Source: Streptacidiphilus jeojiense (GTDB lineage Bacteria > Actinomycetota > Actinomycetes > Streptomycetales > Streptomycetaceae). Taken from it: DNA of 64,000 bases. The position numbers were made by a program, and so were the translations under genes. Below the pieces are notes generated by a model. It was not told where the DNA came from. It ran no database searches and saw nothing but the letters and a program-made list of their open reading frames with translations. The stretch covers positions 62,001 through 126,000 of the forward strand of contig NZ_JOEH01000021.1 in NCBI RefSeq assembly GCF_000719095.1, written 5' to 3'. Below, piece by piece: positions 57,244 through 64,000 of the stretch. Each line of letters begins with the position of its first letter. Positions within the stretch are counted from its first letter, which is position 1.

Positions 57244-57437
57244 TGCGGTGGCGGCAGTTCATTGATTCGCGTAGGCCAGTCAACGACGGCCGGTCAGCGC
57301 CGCCCACCGCGCTTTGACGGTTCGTCACCCACGTCGGCCGACGGTCGGCGCCACCTGCCCCGCCCCGCCCTTCCTGCCGCTGAGTCCGGCAGCCGACCGG
57401 CAGCCACCGCAGCTGCCGGCGCAGTACTGAGGAGGCA

Positions 57438-59021
57438 ATGGTGCGTTCCTTGACGACGACCCGTAGACAGGCCCTGATCGCCGTGGCCACCGCTGCGGTG
57501 CTCGGCCTGGCGGCGTGCTCCAGCAGCGCCAAGCCGCCGACGCAGTCCGGCACCGGCTCCGGCAGCGCCGGCGGCCGGGTCGGCGGCACCCTGACGGTGG
57601 TGACCGACGTGTCCCCGCAGACCCTGGACCCGGCCAAGGCGGTGCAGAACGACGCCTGGTTCACCGAGCTGGCGTACGAGCCGCTGATCGTCCGTCACTC
57701 GGACGGGACCCTGGTGCCGGGCCTGGCCGCGTCCTGGTCCTACACCGGCACCGGGAACACCACCTTCGTGCTGCACCTGCGGTCCGGGGTGAAGTTCTCC
57801 GACGGCAGCGCGCTGACGGCGCAGACCGTCGTCGACGACCTCAAGTACGTGGTGGCCTCCAAGGGGCAGATGGCCCCGTTCCTGGCCGGCGACACCTTCA
57901 CCGCGACCGATCCGCTCACCGTCACCATCACGGCGGGCGCGCCCAACCCCAACTTCCCGCAACTGCTGACCCAGGACTACGTGGTCGGCGGGATGGTCAG
58001 CAAGGCCGGTCTCGCCGCTCCGACCGGACTCGGCACCAGCACCGCGGGTGCCGGGCCCTACATGCTCGACGCGGGCCAGAGCGTCACCGGGGACCACTAC
58101 ACCTACGTGCCCAACCCGAACTACTACGACGCCAAGTCGGTCTCCTGGCACAAGGTCGTGATCCGGGTGGTCTCCGACGTCCAGTCGGTGCTCAGCACCG
58201 TCCAGACCGGCCAGGCCGACGTCGCCCAGGGCGACCCGCAGACCCAGGTCGCGGCCAAGCAGGCGGGCCTGACCGTCGCCTCCTCCCCGCTGCTGTGGTC
58301 CGGCGTGGTACTGGCCGACCGGGACGGCAAGCTGGCCAAGCCGCTGGGCGACGTCCGGGTCCGGCAGGCGCTGAACTACGGCACCGACCGCACCTCGATC
58401 GTCAACGCGCTGTTCAAGGGCCTGGGCGAGCCGACCAACCAGATGACCGTCCCGGACGGGTACGGCTACGACGCCCAGCTGAACTCGACCTATCCCTACG
58501 ACGTGAACAAGGCCAAGGAGCTGCTCACCGCGGCCGGCTACGGGAGCGGGTTCCAGCTGAAGATCGTCACCCCCGACTACCAGCAGCTCAACATCCTGGC
58601 GCAGGCGCTGAAGCAGCAGTGGCAGAAGATCGGCGTGGACCTGCAGATCACCGACGACGCGGACGCCAACAAGTACGCGGCCGCCGCGTTCGGCGGGGCC
58701 TTCCCGGCCTTCATGACCTCCTTCGGCGCCATCCCGGTCTGGATGGAGGGGCCGTCGCTGTTCATGCCGACGGCCGCGTTCAACCCGCTGCACACCGCCG
58801 ACGCCAACCTGACCAAGCTGTACAACCAGGAGGCCGTCTCCTCCGGGGCCGCGCAGGCCGCGCTGGACCAGCAGATCGAGGGCTACCTGGTGCACCAGGC
58901 CTGGTTCGTGCCGGTGGTCACCACCGGACTGCCGTACTACGCGCGCAACACCGTCAGCGGCATCAGCACCTCGGCCACCGAGCCGCTGCTCGACCTCTAC
59001 GAGGTGCAGCCGGCCGGCTGA
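57438..59021 (+). CDS. Family-5 substrate-binding lipoprotein (second importer)
   Basis: This 527-residue exported protein has the N-terminus RRQALIAVATAAVLGLAAC and lipobox LAAC, with a Ser/Gly-rich linker after it. SBP_bac_5 features are GGTLTVVTDVSPQTLDPAKA, FVLHLRSGVKFSDGSALTAQ, GAGPYMLDAGQ, VRQALNYGTDRTSIV and LQITDDADANKYAAAAF. The ligand is unknown; relatives bind peptides, nickel chelates or opines. GAGG precedes the ATG. It starts the four-gene importer operon. Confidence 0.93.
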   Translation: MVRSLTTTRRQALIAVATAAVLGLAACSSSAKPPTQSGTGSGSAGGRVGGTLTVVTDVSPQTLDPAKAVQNDAWFTELAYEPLIVRHSDGTLVPGLAASWSYTGTGNTTFVLHLRSGVKFSDGSALTAQTVVDDLKYVVASKGQMAPFLAGDTFTATDPLTVTITAGAPNPNFPQLLTQDYVVGGMVSKAGLAAPTGLGTSTAGAGPYMLDAGQSVTGDHYTYVPNPNYYDAKSVSWHKVVIRVVSDVQSVLSTVQTGQADVAQGDPQTQVAAKQAGLTVASSPLLWSGVVLADRDGKLAKPLGDVRVRQALNYGTDRTSIVNALFKGLGEPTNQMTVPDGYGYDAQLNSTYPYDVNKAKELLTAAGYGSGFQLKIVTPDYQQLNILAQALKQQWQKIGVDLQITDDADANKYAAAAFGGAFPAFMTSFGAIPVWMEGPSLFMPTAAFNPLHTADANLTKLYNQEAVSSGAAQAALDQQIEGYLVHQAWFVPVVTTGLPYYARNTVSGISTSATEPLLDLYEVQPAG

Positions 59022-59026
59022 AGCCG

Positions 59027-59064
59027 GTGTCCCTTCAAGGATGTCGTGTCCCTTCAAGGATGTG
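59027..59064. repeat. 19-bp tandem duplication in intergenic DNA
   Basis: GTGTCCCTTCAAGGATGTC (59027-59045) is followed directly by a copy differing only in the last base (59046-59064). It fills the gap between the substrate-binding protein and the permease. Confidence 0.85.
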
Positions 59065-59074
59065 AGGTGCACCG

Positions 59075-60025
59075 ATGGTCCGTGAGGCGATCAGATGGCT
59101 GCTCTCCTCGCTGGTACTGCTGTTCGTGGTCACCGTCCTCACCTTCGTGCTGGTCGCCATGGCGCCCGGGGACGCCGCCAAGGCGATCCTGAACGCCCGC
59201 AGCGGCGGCTACACACCGCAGCAGTACCAGGAGATGCGCCGCATGCTGGGCCTGGACCAGTCGCTGCCGGTCCAGTACTGGCACTGGCTGGACCACCTGC
59301 TGCACGGGAGCATGGGCACCGACCTGTTCAACGGCCAGTCGGTGACCCAGGCCCTCGGCAGCCGGATCGGCCCGAGCCTGTCCGTCATCGTGGCCACCCT
59401 GGTGGTGTCCGGGCTGGTCGGCGTGGCACTGGGCATCGTCAGCGCGCTGCGCGGCGGCGTACTGGGCCGGCTGGTGGACGTGGTGTCGCTGGGAGGGCTG
59501 GCGATCCCCAACTTCTGGCTGGCGCTGGTGCTGGTGGAACTGTTCGCGGTCAGGCTCGCCGCCTTCCCCGCGACCGGGTACACCCCCTTCGGCACCGATC
59601 CGGTGCAGTGGCTGCGGGGTCTGGTGCTGCCGGTGCTGACGCTGTCGGCCGGGGCCGTGGCGTTCATCGCCAAGCAGACCAGGGACGCGATGTCGGACGT
59701 GCTCTCCCAGGAGTTCGTCACCATGCTGCGCGCCCGCGGACTGTCGACCCGCTCGGTGGTGCTGAAGCACGCGCTGCGCAACGCCGCGATCCCGGTGGTC
59801 ACCCTGCTGGGACTGCTGCTGGTGAGCCTGCTCGGCGGGACGGTGGTGGTCGAGGACATCTTCGCCATTCCCGGGCTGGGACAGCAGGCGATGACTGCGA
59901 GCGCAAGCCATGACCTGCCGATGATCGAGGGGGTGGCGTTCCTGTTCACCGTGGTCGTGGTGGTCACCAATCTGGTCGTGGACGTCTCCTACCGGCTGCT
60001 CAACCCCAAGGTGCGTGCCTCATGA
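59075..60025 (+). CDS. ABC importer permease (DppB-like)
   Basis: This 316-residue permease has the DppB signature EMRRMLGLDQSLPVQYWHWL after helix 1, about six helices and the EAA-like loop EFVTMLRARGLSTRSVVLKH. It overlaps the permease-ATPase fusion gene by four bases (ATGA). Confidence 0.93.
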   Translation: MVREAIRWLLSSLVLLFVVTVLTFVLVAMAPGDAAKAILNARSGGYTPQQYQEMRRMLGLDQSLPVQYWHWLDHLLHGSMGTDLFNGQSVTQALGSRIGPSLSVIVATLVVSGLVGVALGIVSALRGGVLGRLVDVVSLGGLAIPNFWLALVLVELFAVRLAAFPATGYTPFGTDPVQWLRGLVLPVLTLSAGAVAFIAKQTRDAMSDVLSQEFVTMLRARGLSTRSVVLKHALRNAAIPVVTLLGLLLVSLLGGTVVVEDIFAIPGLGQQAMTASASHDLPMIEGVAFLFTVVVVVTNLVVDVSYRLLNPKVRAS

Positions 60026-62007
60026 CGGCGATCATCACCTCGCCGGAGACGGTCCAGGAGACCGGACCGGCGGCGCCCGCCCCCGGAAGGCCCTGGCGCG
60101 GCCTGCTGCGGCAGCCGCTGGGGCTGCTGTCGGCCGGGTACCTGCTGCTCCTGGTCGTGGTCGCGGCGGCGGGAACGCTGCTGACGCCGCGTGACCCCGA
60201 GGCCGACGATCTGGCCCACACCCTCTCCGGGCCGAGCGGCGCGCACTGGCTGGGCACCGACCGGCTGGGTCGCGACGTCTTCAGCCGGCTGATGGTCGGC
60301 AGCCGGCCGACCCTGCTGGGAGTCGCGGAGGCGGTCCTGGTCTTCGTGGTGCTCGGGGTCGCCCTCGGCATGGTCGCCGGCTTCGCCGGCGGCCGGACCG
60401 ACCGGCTGATCGCCCGGCTCGGGGACCTGGTGCTCGCGGTTCCGGGCATCATCGCCCTGCTCATGGTGCTGGCCGTGTTCCCCGACAACAACGCGGCGGC
60501 GATGATCGCCTTCGGGCTGATCAGCAGCCCCTCGCTGCTGCGGGTGGTGCGCGCGGTGACCATGGCGGTCCGCAACGAGCTGTATGTGAAGGCGGCCCGG
60601 CTCTCCGGCCTGAGCACCCCGGCGATCCTGCGGCGCCACATCCTGCCCCGACTGGCCGGTCCGGTCATCGTCCAGGTCTCGCTGTTCGCGGCGAGCGCGG
60701 TGCTGGCGGAGACCGCGCTGTCGTTCCTGGGACTGGCCACTCCCGAGACCCAGGGCCCGAGTTGGGGCAACATGGTCGGCGAGGCCGCGAGCGTCATCAG
60801 TGTGGACCCCTGGCTGCTGGTGCCCACCGGGGGGATGCTGGTGGTCACCGTGCTGGCCCTGGGGCTGCTGGGCGACACCGTCCACGACCTGACCGTGGGG
60901 CGAGCCCGGGGGAGCGCGGTCCGGCCTGTCCGACGCCCGCGCCCGGCGGTCCGCACCGCCGTCGCCGTCGCCGCCGCAGACGTCGCCGCAGCCGTCGCCG
61001 ACGGGGCTCCGACGGAGCAGGGGGCCGCTGCCCCGCTGCTCTCGGTCCGCGGACTGACCATCGCCTTCCCCTCACCGGAGGGCGAGGTCACGGTCGTCCG
61101 CGGGGTCGGCTTCGACGTCGCCCGGGGCGAGTGCGTGGGGATCGTGGGGGAGTCCGGCTGCGGTAAGACCGTCACCGCCCGCAGCCTGGTGGGCCTGCTG
61201 CCGGGCGGCGGGCGGGTGGTCGCCGGATCGGTGGCCTTCGACGGGCGCGACCTCGCGGATCCGGCCGGACGCGAGGTCGCCCGCCTGCGCGGCTCGCGGA
61301 TCGGGCTGATCTCGCAGGAGCCGATGAGCGGGCTCGACCCCTCCTTCCGGGTGGGGTCCCAGCTGGCCGAGGTGGTCCGCCGGCACCACCGCCTGACCAG
61401 ACGTCAGTCCAGAGCAAGGGCACTGGAGTTGCTTGCCCTGGTGGAACTCCCCGATCCGGCTTCGGTGGCGCGGAGCCATCCGCACGAACTGTCCGGCGGC
61501 ATGGCGCAGCGGGTGTCGATCGCGCTGGCCCTGGCCGGCGAGCCCGACCTGCTGATCGCGGACGAGCCCACCACCGCCCTGGACGTGACCGTGCAGGCCG
61601 AGATCCTCAACCTGCTGCGGTCGCTGCGGGTGCGGACCGGGATGGCCGTCGTCCTGGTCACCCATGACTGGGGGGTGCTGGCCGACCTGTGCGAGCGGGC
61701 GGTGGTGATGTACGCGGGCGAGGTGGTCGAGCAGGCACCGGTCAGCGATCTCTACCACGCCCCGCGCCATCCCTACACGCTGGCCCTGCTCGCCGCCAAT
61801 CCGCATCTGGCAGCGGTGGGGCAGGAGTTGCCGGCGATCCCAGGTACGGTGCCGCCGCCGTCGGCGTGGCCGGCCGGCTGCCACTTCCAACCCCGCTGCG
61901 GCTACGCCACCGAGGAGTGCGGCGCCGGTGCGATTCCGCTCGTGACCGTGGCCGGCGGGCACCAGGCGCGCTGCATCCACGTCGACCGGCTGGAGGCGGC
62001 ACGATGA
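60022..62007 (+). CDS. Fused ABC permease (DppC) and ATPase (DppD)
   Basis: This 661-residue protein joins two normally separate subunits. Residues 30-290 are a DppC permease (HTLSGPSGAHWLGTDRLGRD, five or six helices, YVKAARLSGLSTPAILRRHI). An Ala/Val/Arg-rich linker follows at about 295-335. Residues 340-655 are a DppD ATPase with Walker A GESGCGKTV, signature LSGGMAQRVSIA, Walker B LLIADEPTTALD, switch LVTHDWGVL and the cysteine-rich tail CHFQPRCGYATEEC. Such fusions occur in other actinobacteria. No frameshift is visible. Confidence 0.93.
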   Translation: MTAIITSPETVQETGPAAPAPGRPWRGLLRQPLGLLSAGYLLLLVVVAAAGTLLTPRDPEADDLAHTLSGPSGAHWLGTDRLGRDVFSRLMVGSRPTLLGVAEAVLVFVVLGVALGMVAGFAGGRTDRLIARLGDLVLAVPGIIALLMVLAVFPDNNAAAMIAFGLISSPSLLRVVRAVTMAVRNELYVKAARLSGLSTPAILRRHILPRLAGPVIVQVSLFAASAVLAETALSFLGLATPETQGPSWGNMVGEAASVISVDPWLLVPTGGMLVVTVLALGLLGDTVHDLTVGRARGSAVRPVRRPRPAVRTAVAVAAADVAAAVADGAPTEQGAAAPLLSVRGLTIAFPSPEGEVTVVRGVGFDVARGECVGIVGESGCGKTVTARSLVGLLPGGGRVVAGSVAFDGRDLADPAGREVARLRGSRIGLISQEPMSGLDPSFRVGSQLAEVVRRHHRLTRRQSRARALELLALVELPDPASVARSHPHELSGGMAQRVSIALALAGEPDLLIADEPTTALDVTVQAEILNLLRSLRVRTGMAVVLVTHDWGVLADLCERAVVMYAGEVVEQAPVSDLYHAPRHPYTLALLAANPHLAAVGQELPAIPGTVPPPSAWPAGCHFQPRCGYATEECGAGAIPLVTVAGGHQARCIHVDRLEAAR

Positions 62008-63101
62008 CCGGCACGGACATCGACACCGGCAACGCCACCGGCCGCGCCGACACCGTTCCGCTGCTGGAGACCGAGGGGCTGACGGTCCGTTACCACCGTG
62101 GCCGGCGCCGTCCGGCGCTGACCGCCGTGCACGGGGTCGGCCTGACCGTGGGCCGCGGCGAGACCGTCGCCCTGGTCGGCGAGAGCGGTTCGGGCAAGTC
62201 CTCGGTGGGCAACGCCGTCCTGGGGCTGACTCCCGTGGACTCGGGCAGCATCCGCTTCGACGGCGAGGACATCACCCGGGCCGACCCCCGCCGCAGACGG
62301 GCCCTGACGGCGCAGATCCAGGCGGTCTTCCAGGACCCGTACGGTTCGCTGAACCCGGTGCGGACCATCGGGCAGAGCCTGGTCGAACCGCTGCTGGCGC
62401 ACCGACGCCCCGACGCGGGGGCCCCGCGCGACCAGGTCGCCGCGGCGCTGGAGCGGGTGGGCCTGCCCGCGGGCGCGGCCGACCGCTACCCCGCCCACTT
62501 CTCCGGGGGGCAGCGGCAGCGCATCGCCATCGCCCGGGCCCTGATCGTCCGCCCCCGACTGATCGTCTGCGACGAGCCCACCAGCGCCCTGGACCTGTCC
62601 ATCCAGGCCCAGGTGATCAACCTGCTCAACCGGGTGCAGCGCGACCTGGGGGTGAGCTACCTGTTCATCACCCACGACCTGGCCCTCATCCGCCACATCG
62701 CCCACCGCGTGGTGGTGCTCTACGGCGGGCACGTCATGGAGGCCGGGCCCACCGAGCAGGTCTGCGACCGTCCCCGCCATCCCTACGCACAGGCCCTGCT
62801 CGCGGCCGCCCCGGTGCCGGACCCCGAGGAACAGGCCGTTCGAAGGAGCGGCCGGCCTTCGCGTGGCACGGCCGGCGCCGGCGCCGGCAGCGCCGGGCCG
62901 GCCGTGGGCTGTCCCTTCGCCCCGAGGTGCCCGTACGCGGCCGAGCCCTGCCGCCGGATACGCCCACCGCTGGAGAGCGTTGACGGCGGGCAGCTGGCCT
63001 GCTTGCGTTACCCCGAGATCGCGGAGCCCAGCGCCGTCCGAGGGCCGGGGAGCCGCCAACCTGAGGAGATCCCCCATGCCGATGCCAGGCCGCTGCCGTG
63101 A
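62004..63101 (+). CDS. ABC importer ATPase (DppF-like)
   Basis: This 365-residue ATPase has Walker [10 protein letters not shown], signature [13 protein letters not shown], Walker [13 protein letters not shown] and switch FITHDLALI. The C-terminus has the oligopeptide-type cysteine motif [14 protein letters not shown] and then 30 Pro/Arg-rich residues. It overlaps the fusion gene by four bases and completes the importer. Confidence 0.94.
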   Translation: MTGTDIDTGNATGRADTVPLLETEGLTVRYHRGRRRPALTAVHGVGLTVGRGETVALVGESGSGKSSVGNAVLGLTPVDSGSIRFDGEDITRADPRRRRALTAQIQAVFQDPYGSLNPVRTIGQSLVEPLLAHRRPDAGAPRDQVAAALERVGLPAGAADRYPAHFSGGQRQRIAIARALIVRPRLIVCDEPTSALDLSIQAQVINLLNRVQRDLGVSYLFITHDLALIRHIAHRVVVLYGGHVMEAGPTEQVCDRPRHPYAQALLAAAPVPDPEEQAVRRSGRPSRGTAGAGAGSAGPAVGCPFAPRCPYAAEPCRRIRPPLESVDGGQLACLRYPEIAEPSAVRGPGSRQPEEIPHADARPLP

Positions 63102-63140
63102 GTCCGGGCGGTCGCGCTGCTCCGAGCGAGGCGTGGCCGC

Positions 63141-64000
63141 GTGAGTGCGGTGACCATCTACGACGTCGCCACCAGGGCCGGGGTGAGCATCTCCACGGTC
63201 TCGCAGACGCTCAACCGGCCGGAGCGGGTCAATGCCGCAACCCGGGAACGGGTGCTGGACGCCATCGAGGAGCTGGGCTTCGTCCCCAAGGCGTCGGCGG
63301 TCAGCCACGCCCGCCGCGGCGTCGGACGCATCGGCGTGTTCGCGCCGTTCACCTCCTACGACTCCTACCGGCGGCGGCTGATGGGGGTGCTGTCGGAATC
63401 CGACGGCACCGCCCGTGACATCGTGGTCTACGACCACGTCTCCGCGGCGGCCACCATGTCGCCGCTGCTGCGGACCCTTCCGGTGACCGGCCGGCTGGAC
63501 GGCCTGCTCATCATGGGGCTCCCGCTGGACGACGCGCTGGCCCGGCACCTGATCACCCGTCGGCTGCCGACGGTGCTGGTGGACAGCAGACGCCCGGAGT
63601 TCAGCGCCGTCGACGTGGACGACGAGGAGGGCGGCGCCATCGTCGCCCGCTACCTGCTGGAGCGCGGCCACACCTCGTTCGCCTTCGTCCAGGAGCCGCA
63701 GCAGTCCTTCGCGTTCGTCTCCCAGGGGCAGCGGCGCAACACCGGCTTCCTCCGGGTCCTGGCCGAGGCCGGCCTCGACCAGGACCGGGTGCACACCGTG
63801 CTGGTGCGCAACGACATCGCCGGGGGGCACGAGGCGCTGAACCAGATCCTGGCCCGGACCCCGCGGCCGACGGCGGTGTTCGCCCACCACGACCTGCTGG
63901 CCGCGGGCCTGCTGCTGGAGTGCCGGCGCCGCGGCGTCCAGGTGCCGGGCGAGTTGGCGATCGTCGGCTTCGACGACAACAGCATCGCCGAGGCGGCCGG
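63141..64000 (+). CDS. LacI-family repressor, C-terminus cut by window edge
   Basis: The frame runs from GTG 63141 to the window end (286 residues visible). The N-terminal HTH is TIYDVATRAGVSISTVSQTL with hinge helix ATRERVLDAIEELGFVPKAS. The effector domain follows (VGRIGVFAPFTSY, RLDGLLIMGLPLDD, AVDVDDEEGGAIVARYLLER, GELAIVGFDDNSIAEAA). The start could instead be GTG 63150. It lies 39 bases after the importer operon and probably regulates it. The operator is not certain; the duplicated element at 57142-57243 is a candidate. Confidence 0.92.
   Translation, partial: MSAVTIYDVATRAGVSISTVSQTLNRPERVNAATRERVLDAIEELGFVPKASAVSHARRGVGRIGVFAPFTSYDSYRRRLMGVLSESDGTARDIVVYDHVSAAATMSPLLRTLPVTGRLDGLLIMGLPLDDALARHLITRRLPTVLVDSRRPEFSAVDVDDEEGGAIVARYLLERGHTSFAFVQEPQQSFAFVSQGQRRNTGFLRVLAEAGLDQDRVHTVLVRNDIAGGHEALNQILARTPRPTAVFAHHDLLAAGLLLECRRRGVQVPGELAIVGFDDNSIAEAA

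Noticed and set aside
57242..57316. 24-codon plus-strand frame as a second leader peptide
   Set aside because: It has no cysteine and no VDLxR-type motif, and its ribosome-binding site would overlap the start codon.

Overview
The window is about 74% GC. Start codons are ATG or GTG with GGAGG-type ribosome-binding sites, and genes often overlap by 4 bases (ATGA or GTGA). Several families are typical of mycelial actinomycetes: RsbW-like ATPases, a DUF574 methyltransferase, DUF2236, DUF3040, DUF2630, a DinB protein, split LigD/Ku, and a DUF222-HNH protein. This points to a Streptomycetaceae chromosome (Streptomyces, Kitasatospora or Streptacidiphilus). The species cannot be fixed from the sequence alone. 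I saw no tRNA, rRNA, CRISPR array or complete insertion sequence.

Layout. Positions 1-13.5 kb hold housekeeping and accessory genes: an edge-truncated lipoprotein, a TetR/MFS divergent pair with a 17-bp operator palindrome, an unusually long type-B ribosomal protein L31, a Nei-type glycosylase, an HxlR/MFS divergent pair with an inverted operator, and two PRC-barrel proteins. From 13.6 to 18.6 kb is a non-homologous end-joining locus: Ku and a coiled-coil protein on one strand, and on the other a PHP nuclease-like protein, LigD polymerase and LigD ligase, overlapping one another. Next come hutD and a three-gene proton-translocating transhydrogenase operon (pntA1, pntA2, pntB). From 22.9 to 27.0 kb is a segment of lower GC with three overlapping genes (zinc/HTH regulator, sigma-like protein, small protein), a small membrane protein and a DUF222-HNH gene. 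An ABC exporter and a drug-efflux MFS/TetR pair follow.

From 31.6 to 45.7 kb is a sulfur region. A long minus-strand operon encodes a family-5 ABC importer, three LLM flavin monooxygenases, an acyl-CoA-dehydrogenase-fold flavoprotein, an alpha/beta hydrolase and a flavin reductase. It is preceded by a tiny cysteine-containing leader peptide that appears to be translated from a leaderless transcript. Next to it lies an Rrf2 (CymR-like) regulator gene with a DsbA-like gene, divergent from a cupin. The leader promoter and the rrf2 promoter share GGTGTCCATTG, placed identically on the -35 element, which suggests one Rrf2-controlled cysteine/sulfur circuit.

From 46.5 kb a fluoride riboswitch precedes crcB-DUF190-crcB, and a SAM-IV riboswitch precedes a GNAT acetyltransferase. 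From 49.2 to 55.1 kb is a compact NRPS-like cluster: adenylation-carrier didomain, two stand-alone condensation proteins and an MFS exporter. The window ends with a CocE-type hydrolase, a second family-5 ABC importer operon (with a permease-ATPase fusion) preceded by a duplicated regulatory element, and an edge-truncated LacI regulator.
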